From the NCBI GenBank assembly GCA_947649205.1, contig CANSQM010000023.1, positions 1-38,560 of the forward strand: a stretch of DNA of 38,560 bases, written 5' to 3'. This document shows positions 22,595 through 31,430 of the stretch, piece after piece. The DNA comes from an uncultured Enterorhabdus sp. (lineage in GTDB: Bacteria > Actinomycetota > Coriobacteriia > Coriobacteriales > Eggerthellaceae). The number at the start of each line of letters is the position of its first letter. The stretch's first letter is position 1. Below the pieces are notes generated by a model, which ran no database searches, was not told where the DNA came from, and worked only from the letters and a program-made list of their open reading frames with translations. The translations under genes were made by a program, and so were the position numbers.

Positions 22595-24268
22595 TTGACA
22601 CGTTCCGTTATCGATCCCATTACCCGTATCGAGGGCCATCTCCGCGTCGAGATGGAAGTGGAGAACGGCAAGGTTGCCGATGCCTGGGTTTCCGGCGGCT
22701 GCTTCCGCGGCATGGAGCTCGTCGTGCAGAACCGCACCCCCGAGGATGCCGCTCAGATCGTCGAGCGCATCTGCGGCGTGTGCCCCGTGTCCCACGCCCA
22801 TGCGTCGTCCATCGCCGGCGACAAGGCCTACGGCATCACGATCTCGAACAACGCCCGCATCATCCGCAACCTGCTGGAGGGCGCGCAGTTCCTCCACAGC
22901 CATATCCTGTGGCTGTACAACCTGGCGGCTCTCGACTACGTCAACCCGCTGAACGCCCTTCAGGCCAACGTGGACGACGCCTACGGGCTCGCCCTGGAGA
23001 AGGGCCTGGCCCTGCACTCCGACCTGAACCAGCTCTACGACAAGCTGGGCGCCTTCGCCCAGAACGGCCAGCTGTCCATCTTCTCGGGCAACTGGTTCGA
23101 GGCTGACGGCGGCAAGGCCTACGTGGACGCCCCCGAGGCCAACCTGATCCTGACCTCCCATTATCTGGAGGCCCTGAAGATGCAGGCCCGCGCCTCCGAG
23201 ATGGCGGCCCTGCTCGGCGGCAAGATGCCCCACGTGATGACCTCCATCCCCGGCGGCAACATGTGGGTGCCCACCGAGTCCAAGCTCGACGACCTGCTGG
23301 CCATGGCCATCGAGGTGCGCGACTGGGTGAACGACACCGTGCTGCCCGACACCCTCGTGCTGGCCGAGCTGTACCCCGAGGCCATGACCTTCGGCAAGGG
23401 CTGCGGCCGCTACATCGCCTGGGGCGTGTTCGAGGGCAACGGCTGGCCCTACGGCGACGACTACATCGAGCAGATGAAGAACCGCTACCTGCCCATGGGC
23501 GTGCTGGACGAGAAGTTCGGCGTCACCGACGTGCAGGAGGACCTCATCCAGGAGTACATGGGTCATTCCTGGTACCAGGGCGACGATACCTACACCTCGC
23601 CCTACTTCACCACCGACCCGGCCTTCACCGACTACAACGTCGACGATCGCTACACCTGGGTGAAGTGCCCCACCTACGACGGCAAGCCCATGGAGGCGGG
23701 CTCCATGTCCCGTATCTTCGCGGCCTACGTCCGCGGCGTGCCCTTCATCAAGCAGAACGTGGACGCGGTCCTCGGCCTGCTGGGCGCGAAGCCGGGCGAC
23801 CTGTCCGCCTTCCAGTCCACCCTGGGCCGCACGGCCATCCGCCAGATCGAGACCATGTACGTGGCCGATCTCATGGTGGAGTGGGTCACCGAGCTGGCCG
23901 AGGCCATCAAGGGCGGCGACTCCGAGTACTTCCGCGCTCCCGAGCGCACCACCGGCGAGGGCTCCGGCTTCTGGGAGGCCCCGCGCGGCGCCCTCTACCA
24001 TTCCGAGAAGGTGGTGGACGGCAAGATCGAGGGCTACCAGATCATCATCCCGTCCACGTGGAACCTGGCGCCCATCAACGCCAAGGGCGAGCACGGCCCG
24101 CTGGAGCAGGCGCTCATCGGCGTGCCCGTGGAGGACATCGAGATGCCCATCAACGCCCTGCGCACGGTCCACTCCTTCGACCCCTGCACCGCCTGCGCCG
24201 TGCACGTCACCGACCGCGCCACCGGCAAGCACTTCGAGACCGTCACCAGCCCTTGGGGGGTGAAGTAA
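22595..24268 (+). CDS. hyaB: [NiFe]-hydrogenase large subunit
   Basis: The catalytic subunit that oxidises H2, 557 residues. The first metal motif is RICGVCPVSHA (Cys60, Cys63), the second DPCTACAVHV (Cys531, Cys534). Twenty residues follow His537, the usual cut site for the maturation protease, so a protease is required; a candidate lies at 30659-31303. The start is a TTG at 22595, chosen because a very strong GAAGGAGGTGAG site lies just upstream and the protein then begins with the typical SVIDPITRIEGHLR. The cytochrome b gene starts one base after its stop. No other hyp maturation genes are in the window. Confidence 0.95.
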   Translation: MTRSVIDPITRIEGHLRVEMEVENGKVADAWVSGGCFRGMELVVQNRTPEDAAQIVERICGVCPVSHAHASSIAGDKAYGITISNNARIIRNLLEGAQFLHSHILWLYNLAALDYVNPLNALQANVDDAYGLALEKGLALHSDLNQLYDKLGAFAQNGQLSIFSGNWFEADGGKAYVDAPEANLILTSHYLEALKMQARASEMAALLGGKMPHVMTSIPGGNMWVPTESKLDDLLAMAIEVRDWVNDTVLPDTLVLAELYPEAMTFGKGCGRYIAWGVFEGNGWPYGDDYIEQMKNRYLPMGVLDEKFGVTDVQEDLIQEYMGHSWYQGDDTYTSPYFTTDPAFTDYNVDDRYTWVKCPTYDGKPMEAGSMSRIFAAYVRGVPFIKQNVDAVLGLLGAKPGDLSAFQSTLGRTAIRQIETMYVADLMVEWVTELAEAIKGGDSEYFRAPERTTGEGSGFWEAPRGALYHSEKVVDGKIEGYQIIIPSTWNLAPINAKGEHGPLEQALIGVPVEDIEMPINALRTVHSFDPCTACAVHVTDRATGKHFETVTSPWGVK

Positions 24269-24269
24269 G

Positions 24270-24956
24270 ATGGCCCATCTCGCACACTACCGTGAGGCCC
24301 ATCCGCTCGTGTTCGTCATCACCCACTGGATCAACCTGGTGGCCATGGTGATGCTGATCCTGACCGGCTTCCTCATCCATTTCCCCTTCCTGCCCTTCCT
24401 CATGGGCATCGCCCGCGGCTGCCACCTGTTCTTCGGCTTCGTGCTGTTCTTCAACTGCATCGCCCGCGTGATCATGGCCTTCTTCGTGAAGACCTCGCCC
24501 ACGGGCGGCACGCGCCAGCAGGTGACCGACTACAAGACCTGGCTGCCCCAGAAGGACAACCGCCATCAGGCCCTCGAGTGGATCAAGTACTACCTGTTCC
24601 TGAAGAAGGACCATCCGCTCGGCGCCAAGCTCGGCGTGCCGCAGAAGATCAGCTACCTGCTGATCCCGGTGCTCATCATCGTGATGTTCTGGACCGGCCT
24701 GTGCCTGTGGGGCGTGACCATGAACGTGCCCGTGTTCGCCGCGACGACGAACCTCGTGGGCGGTCTCATGTCCATGCGCATCATCCACTACTTCATGATG
24801 TACGTGTTCATCATCTTCATGTTCATCCACATCTACCTGGCGAACGTGGAGGGCTTCGAGCCCACCAAGCTCATGTTCATCCACAAGGAGCATGGTGGCC
24901 TGGTGTACGACCCCGACCTGCACAACATCGTGGGCGAGGACCACGACGTGCACTAG
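24270..24956 (+). CDS. hyaC: Hydrogenase cytochrome b subunit
   Basis: A 228-residue membrane protein that takes electrons from the small subunit and gives them to quinone. Four hydrophobic helices are visible, with His residues suited to bind two hemes: His19 (THWINLVAM), His in CHLFFGFVLFF, and two in the last helix (IHYFMMYV and FIHIYL). This is the HyaC/HupC type of Ni/Fe-hydrogenase b-type cytochrome. The ATG at 24270 is preceded by GGGGTGAAG, one base after the large-subunit stop. It is the last gene before a strong terminator. Confidence 0.92.
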   Translation: MAHLAHYREAHPLVFVITHWINLVAMVMLILTGFLIHFPFLPFLMGIARGCHLFFGFVLFFNCIARVIMAFFVKTSPTGGTRQQVTDYKTWLPQKDNRHQALEWIKYYLFLKKDHPLGAKLGVPQKISYLLIPVLIIVMFWTGLCLWGVTMNVPVFAATTNLVGGLMSMRIIHYFMMYVFIIFMFIHIYLANVEGFEPTKLMFIHKEHGGLVYDPDLHNIVGEDHDVH

Positions 24957-24960
24957 GGCG

Positions 24961-25022
24961 TTAGCCGCAAGCACGCTTGAAAAGGGCGATCTCTTCGGAG
25001 GTCGCCCTTTCTTTTTGCGGCT
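24961..25022 (+). terminator. Strong intrinsic terminator of the hydrogenase operon
   Basis: AAAGGGCGATCTC (24981-24993) pairs with GAGGTCGCCCTTT (24998-25010) around a TTCG tetraloop, one G-T pair aside. CTTTTT follows. A further pair AGCCGCAA (24963-24970) and TTGCGGCT (25015-25022) flanks it as an outer stem. Confidence 0.92.
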
Positions 25023-25040
25023 CGCCTCGGTCGGAGCCAC

Positions 25041-25133
25041 CGGGTATTCCGATTCGCTCGGCAGTCCTCGCTTTGGAGAACAGTCCACCGGACTGTTCTC
25101 GTCGCTGCGGAACTCGCTCGGTCGGAACACCCG
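25041..25133. repeat. Large imperfect palindrome behind the hydrogenase operon
   Basis: Outer arms CGGGTATTCCGA (25041-25052) and TCGGAACACCCG (25122-25133) match in 11 of 12 positions. Inner arms GAGAACAGTCC (25076-25086) and GGACTGTTCTC (25090-25100) match perfectly around a three-base loop. The 93-base unit has no gene and no T-run. It looks like a dispersed palindromic repeat or small MITE-like element. Confidence 0.7.
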
Positions 25134-25213
25134 CCGTCTCCTCTGCGCTCTTCCATGTTTGACTGTTGGTGCCAATCCGTCAACAAGGGTGAGCGTCCCC
25201 ATCAGGGTTGCGC

Positions 25214-25219
25214 TATGAT
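25214..25219 (+). promoter_or_regulatory. -10 element of the YhgE operon
   Basis: TATGAT in the context TGCGCTATGATGGGCG, the promoter core also seen at 10757 and 15991. No clear -35 box. It lies 51 bases before the GTG at 25270. Confidence 0.5.
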
Positions 25220-25269
25220 GGGCGATACTGTTTTCACCCCTCCTCGTCTTGCGGAAAGGAACGTCTTCC

Positions 25270-28002
25270 GTGCGCAACGTGTTGAAGATCCTGCGACGCG
25301 ACCTGCTGCGCCTCGTTCGCACCCCGGCGGCCCTCGTGGTGGTCGTGGCCCTGCTCGTCCTGCCCTCGGTGTACACCTGGTACAACGTCATCGGCTTCTG
25401 GAACCCCTACGACAACACCGGCAACCTCACGGTCTGCGTGGTGAACCAGGACGCGGGGGGCTCCTCAGATCTGACGGGCGAGATGAACGTGGGCGACAAG
25501 ATCGTCGATCAGCTGCACGAGAACACGCAGCTGAAATGGGAGTTCACCGACTACGACAGCGCCATGGACCAGGTGCGCTCGGGCGAGGCCTACGCCGCCT
25601 TCGTCATTCCCGAGCATTTCACCGCCGATCTGCTCACCCTGACCACGGGCGACTTCACCCAGCCGAAGCTGGAGTACTTCGTGAACGAGAAGGCCGGCCC
25701 GGTGGCGCCGAAGATCACCGACACGGGCGCCTCCACGTTGGACGAGACCATCAACGCCACCTTCGTCTCCACGGTGACCGACGTGGCGGTGGGTGCCATC
25801 GACGAGGCCATCGACGATTCCCGCGCCTCCACGGCCGAGACCCGGTCGGAGGCGGCGGGGCACGTGTCGGCCGCGGTGGATGCTGTGGGCCAGGCCCGGG
25901 CCACGCTCGCCGAGATCGGCTCGGCGGCCGATGGGGCCCAGGAGAAGTCCGCTGCGGCCCGAGATGCCCTCGACCGGGCCCGCGAGGGCATCGAGTCTGC
26001 CTCGGGCACCCTGACCGAGATGGAGCAGACGGCCCAGGGCCTCCAGAAGACCCTGGACGATTTCTCCGCCTTCGCCCTGCCCGCCTTCAGCAAGAGTCTC
26101 TCGGCGGCCACGACGGCCACGGCCCGCGCCCATGACGCGGCGAGCGGTCTGGCCGCCTCTATCGGTGCGGCCGAGGGGAACATCCAGGCGGCCCTCGCCC
26201 AGGGCAACGCCGCCGTGGAGGAGAGCCGGGCCCTGGCCGCTTCGGTCCGGCAAGCCGCCGAGGCCCTCGGAGACGGCCCTGAGAAGGAGGGACTTCTGGC
26301 CCTGGCCGATGCCCTCGACGAGCGCAGCGCCGCCGCGGCCGACACCCTGGCCTCCCTGGACGATCTCTCCCAGCGCGCCGAGGGCGCCGCTTCTGCCCTC
26401 ACCGGGGCCACGGGCTCCCTCGATACGGCCGTGCAGGGGGCCACCGACAGCCTGGGCGCCTACGCCACGGGCCTGTTCGGCACGACGCTGCCCGCCGTGA
26501 ACGACGCCCTGGACGCCCTCGTGGAAACGGCGGCCGCCCTGCGGGGCGCCTTGGCCGACCAGCAGCTGCTCATAGACCAGACCGGGCTCGTGGTGGACCA
26601 GCTGGACGCCACCATGGACACGGCCCGGGCCACGGTGGACCAGACCGACAAGCTGTTCGCGGGGCTCGAGTCGGAGCTCGGGCTCGTCTACGGCGACCTG
26701 TCCGCCGTCGGCGCCTCCGATGCCCTCGCGCGCCTGGTGGGGGAGGAGGGCCTCGATGCCGGCAAGATCGCCAGCTTCATGGCCTCGCCCACCGAGGTGG
26801 TCACCGAGTCGCTGTACCCCCTGAACGCCTACGGCAGCGCCATGGCGCCGCTGTTCATGAACCTCACTTTCTGGATCGGCGCCTTCATGCTGCTCGTCAT
26901 CATGCGTCAGGAGGCCGACGGCGGGGGCATCGAGAACCTCACCTTGGCCCAGCGCTACTGGGGCCGCTTCCTGCTGCTGGCGGCCATGGCCGTGCTCCAG
27001 GCGGTCATCTGCTGCGCCGGCGTCCTCGTCATCGGCGTGCAGGCCGCCAGCGTGGCGGCCCTCTTCGCGGCGGCCGTCTGCGCCTCGCTGGCCTACCTCG
27101 CCATCATCTACGCCCTGTCGGTCACCCTCCAGCACATCGGGAAGGGTATCTGCATCATCCTCGTGTTCGCCCAGATCCCCGGGGCCACGGGCCTGTATCC
27201 CATCGAGATGACCTCCGGCTTCTTCCAGGCCATCTACCCGGCCTTCCCCTTCACCTACGGCATCGGGGCCCTGCGGGAGGCCATCTGCGGCTTCTACGGC
27301 AGCCAGTACGCCAGTGATCTGGCGGTGCTCGGGCTGTTCTTCGTGGCGGCCACGGCCACGGGGCTTCTGGTGCGGCCGCTCATGGCCAATGTGAACCGCA
27401 TGGTGGCCCGTCAGGTGAGGGACGGCGGCCTGTTCAACGGCGAGGACACCGACATCCCCGTGCGGCCCTACCGCATCTCTCAGATCCTGCGGGCCCTGGC
27501 CGACAAGGGCGCCTACGGGCGCGCCATCGCCGTCCGCTACGAGCGCTTCGCCCGCTGGTACCCCCGCATCATGCAGGGGGCCCTCATCGCCGGGGTGGCG
27601 GTGCCCGTGGTCCTGGCCGTGGTGTTCGCCCTCACGCCGGCCGAGAAGGTGTGGCTGCTCACGGCATGGCTCATCTGGGTCATCGTCATCTTCGTGGCGC
27701 TGATCGTGGTGGAGAGCCTCCGGTTCAGCTTCGAGCGCCAGATGCAGCTGGAGACCCTCTCCGACGAGAGCCTGCTGGACCTCTACAGCGCCACGGCCAC
27801 GGTGGATCGGGCCGCCGCCCGGGCTGCCACGGCGGCTGCGGCGCGGTCGGGCAGCTCGCCGGCGACGGTTGCGCCGCGGTCGGCCGAGGGATCCGCGACG
27901 GTTGCGGAAGGGTCGTCGGAGGCGGACGGTGCCCCCGCGGACGGAGGCGCGGCCGCACCGCCGGACGACGGGGCCGCGAAGGGGGGTGAGGGCCGTGGAT
28001 AA
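25270..28002 (+). CDS. YhgE/Pip family membrane protein (first of two)
   Basis: A 910-residue membrane protein of the YhgE/Pip family, which includes the lactococcal phage infection protein and, more distantly, EsaA of type VII secretion. An N-terminal helix ends in LPSVYTWYNVIGFWNPYDNT, the family hallmark. It is followed by the conserved VVNQDAG and MNVGDKIVDQLH segments. A long Ala-rich coiled-coil region (about 175-500) is probably extracellular. About five ABC-2-type membrane helices and a low-complexity cytoplasmic tail of about 65 residues follow. GTG at 25270 was chosen because AAAGGA lies nine bases upstream; a TTG 21 bases earlier is less likely. It overlaps the next gene by eight bases. 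The role is unknown. Confidence 0.85.
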   Translation: MRNVLKILRRDLLRLVRTPAALVVVVALLVLPSVYTWYNVIGFWNPYDNTGNLTVCVVNQDAGGSSDLTGEMNVGDKIVDQLHENTQLKWEFTDYDSAMDQVRSGEAYAAFVIPEHFTADLLTLTTGDFTQPKLEYFVNEKAGPVAPKITDTGASTLDETINATFVSTVTDVAVGAIDEAIDDSRASTAETRSEAAGHVSAAVDAVGQARATLAEIGSAADGAQEKSAAARDALDRAREGIESASGTLTEMEQTAQGLQKTLDDFSAFALPAFSKSLSAATTATARAHDAASGLAASIGAAEGNIQAALAQGNAAVEESRALAASVRQAAEALGDGPEKEGLLALADALDERSAAAADTLASLDDLSQRAEGAASALTGATGSLDTAVQGATDSLGAYATGLFGTTLPAVNDALDALVETAAALRGALADQQLLIDQTGLVVDQLDATMDTARATVDQTDKLFAGLESELGLVYGDLSAVGASDALARLVGEEGLDAGKIASFMASPTEVVTESLYPLNAYGSAMAPLFMNLTFWIGAFMLLVIMRQEADGGGIENLTLAQRYWGRFLLLAAMAVLQAVICCAGVLVIGVQAASVAALFAAAVCASLAYLAIIYALSVTLQHIGKGICIILVFAQIPGATGLYPIEMTSGFFQAIYPAFPFTYGIGALREAICGFYGSQYASDLAVLGLFFVAATATGLLVRPLMANVNRMVARQVRDGGLFNGEDTDIPVRPYRISQILRALADKGAYGRAIAVRYERFARWYPRIMQGALIAGVAVPVVLAVVFALTPAEKVWLLTAWLIWVIVIFVALIVVESLRFSFERQMQLETLSDESLLDLYSATATVDRAAARAATAAAARSGSSPATVAPRSAEGSATVAEGSSEADGAPADGGAAAPPDDGAAKGGEGRG
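27866..27906 (+). repeat. Two CGGTTGCG octamers in the first YhgE tail
   Basis: CGGTTGCG at 27866-27873 and 27899-27906, both in the context GCGACGGTTGCG and both read as Ala-Thr-Val-Ala in the low-complexity C-terminal tail. Confidence 0.7.
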
Positions 28003-30187
28003 CATGCGGCGCATCGCCCGGGCCGACCTGCGGCGGCTGGGGGCCAACGTCATGTCCATCATCATCGCCGTCGGGCTCGTCATCGTGCCGTCGCTCTTCG
28101 CCTGGTACAACATCATCGCCTGCTGGAACGTCTTCGACAACACGGGCAACCTCACCGTGGCCGTGGCCAACACCGACGAGGGCTACAAGAGCGATCTGGT
28201 GCCCTTGCGGATAAACGTGGGGGACCAGGTGGTCAGCGCTCTGCGGGCCAACGACCAGATCGACTGGGTGTTCACCGACGAGGAGGATGCCATCGACGGG
28301 GCGCGCTCGGGCCGCTACTACGCCGCCGTGGTCATCCCGCCGAGCTTCAGCCGTGACATGCTCACCTTCTACACCGCCGACGCCCAGCACGCCGACATCG
28401 TGTACTACACCAACGAGAAGAAGAGCGCCATCGCCCCGAAGATCACCGATAAGGGCGCCGACTCGGTGTCCTATCAGATCAACGCCGTGTTCGCCGAGAC
28501 CCTCTCGGAGGTGTCCCTGTCCCTGGCGGAGTCGGTGTCCACCTTCGCCGATTCGGAGGATTGGGACGGCCGCATCGCCGCGCTGTCCGGCCACGTGCGC
28601 TCCATGGCCGATGCCGTGGACGACACCGCCCAGGTGCTGTCCCTCTACCGTTCCCTGGCCGAGGCCTGCCAGCGCCTCGCCGACGACTCGGCGGCCCTGG
28701 CCCAGAAGGCCACGGGCACCCTGGACGGCACCTTGGACGCGGCCACGGGCCGCTCCGACGCCATTCCCGCCACGGTGGACGCCCTGCGGGATTCCGCCGC
28801 GGGCCTCTCGGAGGCCCTGGACGAGAGCGCGGCGGGCTTCGGGGCCGTGGAGGAGGCCGTGGACAACCTCTTCGCCGCCGCCTCGGCCGATGTGGATGCC
28901 GTCGCCGGCGACCTGCGCGGCCACGGCGACACTCTGGATGCCCAGGCCGCTCTCTACCGCGAGGCCGCCGACCAGATGGACGCCCTGGCCGAGAAGGCGC
29001 CCGCGGAGCTGGCCGGGGGGCTTTCGGCCTTCGCCGACCGCATGAGAGCCGTGGCCGACCAGGCCGCCTCCATGGCCGCCAGTCTGCGCAGCGCCGCCGA
29101 CAAGCTCCAGGCCGGCGACGAGAGCTTCCTCGCCGAGCGCGACGAGGCCCGGGCCCAGGCGGCCGCGGCCCGCGAGGCCATCCAATCCATGAAGGACGAC
29201 TACGCCGCCAACGTGGCCCCCGGCCTCTCGTCTTTGGCCGAGGACGCCCGTGCCACAGCCGAGCGCATGGGCGCCGTGGCAGGGGACTTGCGCGGGGTGG
29301 GCGACGACCTGTCCGCCTCGGCCGGCTCGGCCGCCGAGGTGATGGGCCAGACCGCCGAGAAGGTGGGCGCCGTCACCGACAAGCTCGCCGGTGCCTCCGA
29401 GAAGCTGCGGGCCATGGCCGACCGGCTGGACGCGGCCCTGGCCTCGGGCGACCGCGCGACCCTCCAGGCCGTGCTCGGCGCCGATGTGGACGTGCTCTCC
29501 AAGGCCCTGGCGACGCCGGTGGCCCTCGATCGGGTGGCGGTGTTCCCCGTGGAGAACTTCGGCAGCGCCATGGCCCCGCTCTACACGACCCTGGCCCTGT
29601 TCATCGGCTCGCTGCTCATCCTCGTGGTGGTGCGCCCGAAGGTATCGGCCCGCGAGATCGACGAGGCGGGGCTGGTAGACCCCAAGCCGCGCCAGCTCTT
29701 CCTCGGGCGCTTCGCCGTCATGGGCGTCCTCTCCCTGGCCCAGACCACGGTCATGGGCCTGGGCAACTGGCTGTTCCTCGGGGTGCAGGTGGCCGAGCCG
29801 GCCCTGTTCATGATCTGCTTCTGGGGCGCCGGCCTCGTGTTCACCTTCCTCATCTACTCGCTCGTGGCCGCCTTCGCCAATCTGGGGAAGGCCATCGCCG
29901 TGCTGCTGCTCATCGTGCAGGTGACCGGCTGCGGCGGCTCCTTCCCGCTCCAGCTTCTGCCCGGCTTCATCCAGACCATCAGCCCGTGGCTGCCCGCCAC
30001 CCACGTGGTGAACGCCATGCGCGCGGCCATGATGGGCCCCTACGGCAACGACTTCTGGGTGCAGATGGGAGAATTGGCCCTCTTCCTCATCCCCGCCGCC
30101 CTTCTGGGCCTCGTTCTGCGCAAGCCACTGGAAAAGTTCATGGAATGGTACGTGGAACAGGTAGAATCATCCAAGTTAGTTGGATGA
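27995..30187 (+). CDS. YhgE/Pip family membrane protein (second of two)
   Basis: A 730-residue paralogue of the preceding gene. The N-terminus has the same hallmark: VPSLFAWYNIIACWNVFDNT, then VANTDEG and INVGDQVVSAL. A long heptad-like Ala-rich region (about 190-490) and five C-terminal membrane helices follow. It lacks the low-complexity tail of the first copy. The two probably act as a pair, as unequal paralogues often form hetero-oligomers, but this is inference. The GTG at 27995 follows AAGGGGGG; ATG at 28004 is an alternative. The start overlaps the upstream stop by eight bases (GTGGATAA), so translation is coupled. Confidence 0.83.
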   Translation: MDNMRRIARADLRRLGANVMSIIIAVGLVIVPSLFAWYNIIACWNVFDNTGNLTVAVANTDEGYKSDLVPLRINVGDQVVSALRANDQIDWVFTDEEDAIDGARSGRYYAAVVIPPSFSRDMLTFYTADAQHADIVYYTNEKKSAIAPKITDKGADSVSYQINAVFAETLSEVSLSLAESVSTFADSEDWDGRIAALSGHVRSMADAVDDTAQVLSLYRSLAEACQRLADDSAALAQKATGTLDGTLDAATGRSDAIPATVDALRDSAAGLSEALDESAAGFGAVEEAVDNLFAAASADVDAVAGDLRGHGDTLDAQAALYREAADQMDALAEKAPAELAGGLSAFADRMRAVADQAASMAASLRSAADKLQAGDESFLAERDEARAQAAAAREAIQSMKDDYAANVAPGLSSLAEDARATAERMGAVAGDLRGVGDDLSASAGSAAEVMGQTAEKVGAVTDKLAGASEKLRAMADRLDAALASGDRATLQAVLGADVDVLSKALATPVALDRVAVFPVENFGSAMAPLYTTLALFIGSLLILVVVRPKVSAREIDEAGLVDPKPRQLFLGRFAVMGVLSLAQTTVMGLGNWLFLGVQVAEPALFMICFWGAGLVFTFLIYSLVAAFANLGKAIAVLLLIVQVTGCGGSFPLQLLPGFIQTISPWLPATHVVNAMRAAMMGPYGNDFWVQMGELALFLIPAALLGLVLRKPLEKFMEWYVEQVESSKLVG

Positions 30188-30200
30188 GAAGGAGAGGCCC

Positions 30201-30662
30201 ATGGCGCTAACCGACGAGCAGATCGCCGAGGAAGAGAAGTTCTTGCGGGGGTTGCCCCGGGTGAATCTGGGGGCGCTGTTCTTGGCGCCGGTGTGGGGGC
30301 CGGCCCACGGCATCTGGGCGGCGTTCCTGTTCTTCGTGGCGTGGCTGTTCGTGGACAACGTCATCTACGCCGCCGTGACCGAGCCGACGGTGCTGTCGGT
30401 GGTGCTGGCGGCGGTCATGACCGCGGCTCTCGTGGGCGCCACCGTGGTGTTCGCCATCGTGTCGCAGCCCTTGGCGGCCCATCGGGCCGAGAACCTGGGG
30501 GAGAGCCGCGAGCACTACTTGCGCCGCCAGCGGGTGTGGGCCGTGGTCTCCGTGGTAGTGGCTGTTATCGTGGTGGCCCTGGCCACCTGGTACAACCTGG
30601 AGTTCCGCCCCCTTGTGGACGCGGCCGCGGAAGCCGCCGCCCAGGCAGGAGGCGCCGCATGA
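30201..30662 (+). CDS. Small membrane protein of unknown function
   Basis: A 153-residue protein with three hydrophobic helices, not assigned to a named family. A short acidic N-terminus (LTDEQIAEEEKFLRG) is followed by NLGALFLAPVWGPAHGIW and a Phe/Trp-rich helix, then LSVVLAAVMTAALVGATVVF, and a last helix near the C-terminus. The PVWGPAHGIW piece recalls small DUF2628-type membrane proteins, but only weakly. The ATG at 30201 has GGAGAGG just upstream. It starts 13 bases after the second YhgE gene and overlaps the protease gene by ATGA, so it is part of that operon. Confidence 0.7.
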   Translation: MALTDEQIAEEEKFLRGLPRVNLGALFLAPVWGPAHGIWAAFLFFVAWLFVDNVIYAAVTEPTVLSVVLAAVMTAALVGATVVFAIVSQPLAAHRAENLGESREHYLRRQRVWAVVSVVVAVIVVALATWYNLEFRPLVDAAAEAAAQAGGAA

Positions 30663-31303
30663 GCGCGCCCGGCGGCGTGCGCGGCGCCCGGCCGGCGGCT
30701 GACGGTCGGCCCGATGGAGCGGCAAGCGGCTGTTCGCGTGCGGACGCCCCCGAAGGGGATGGCGGCGTGACGGACTGTCCCGAGCGGGAGGCTTGCGCCG
30801 CGCCCGATCCTTCTCACACGGCGGCGGTGTTCTTCGTGGGCAACCGCCTCATGTTGGACGACGGGGTGGGGCCGGCGGCCTACGACGAGATCATGGCCGC
30901 CTACGACATTCCCGACAACGTGACGCTGCTCGACGTGGGCTGCATGGCTCTGGATATGCTGTCCTACGTGGATCGCTGCGACCTCATCCTCACCGTGGAC
31001 GCCGTGGACGGCACCGGGGACGCGCCCGGCACCGTCTACCGCTTCGAGCCCGAGGCCATGGCGCGCCATGCGGGGCCCGAGGCCTCGCTGCACGACCTGA
31101 AGCTCGTGGACCTCTTCGACGCTGCCACGCTCATGGGCTACGAGGCCGAGGGCTTCTGCCTCGGCATGCAGGTGGGCAATCCCTCGCCCGAGCAGTTCGC
31201 CGTGGGCCTCACCCCCGCCTGTGCGGATGCGCTGCCCCTCCTCGTGGAAACCGTCGTCGCCGAGCTTTTCCGCCGCGGCTTCCCCTTGCGGAAGAAGGGC
31301 TAG
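30659..31303 (+). CDS. [NiFe]-hydrogenase maturation protease (HycI/HyaD family)
   Basis: Removes the C-terminal peptide of the hydrogenase large subunit after nickel insertion; 214 residues. The start of the fold is VFFVGNRLMLDDGVGPAAYD, with the Asp and Glu/Asp ligands of the family, then LLDVGCMALDML and ILTVDAVDGTG. LHDLKLVDLFDAATLMG continues the family pattern. The first 55 residues are an extra Ala/Gly/Pro-rich segment. The ATG at 30659 overlaps the preceding stop; a GTG at 30768 would give a normal-length protein and cannot be excluded. Its likely substrate is encoded 6 kb upstream, at 22595-24268. Confidence 0.85.
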   Translation: MSAPGGVRGARPAADGRPDGAASGCSRADAPEGDGGVTDCPEREACAAPDPSHTAAVFFVGNRLMLDDGVGPAAYDEIMAAYDIPDNVTLLDVGCMALDMLSYVDRCDLILTVDAVDGTGDAPGTVYRFEPEAMARHAGPEASLHDLKLVDLFDAATLMGYEAEGFCLGMQVGNPSPEQFAVGLTPACADALPLLVETVVAELFRRGFPLRKKG

Positions 31304-31329
31304 GGTGCGACTGGCTCCATCTGCGGGAT

Positions 31330-31430
31330 CCTTGCCGGGCAAGGACGTTGCACGACCGCCCTCGCCGCAAAACCGGGGCGCACTTCTTACCCGGCAAGGG
31401 CATTCCCACTTTGACTGGCGGTTCCGTCAA
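31330..31430. terminator. Inverted repeats between convergent genes
   Basis: CCTTGCCGGG (31330-31339) and CCCGGCAAGG (31390-31399) are perfect inverse copies 50 bases apart. The first is also part of the local palindrome CCTTGCCGGGCAAGG (31330-31344). TTGAC (31411-31415) and GTCAA (31426-31430) form a further short stem. The region separates two convergent genes, so a bidirectional terminator is plausible, though no long T-run is present. Confidence 0.45.

Noticed and set aside
21320..24232. A 970-codon open frame opposite the hydrogenase genes
   Set aside because: The plus strand encodes unmistakable hydrogenase subunits; the antisense product has no domain.
24243..25391. Minus-strand frame across the hydrogenase terminator and palindrome
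   Set aside because: It reads through a strong terminator hairpin and a palindromic repeat; such repeats often give false proteins.
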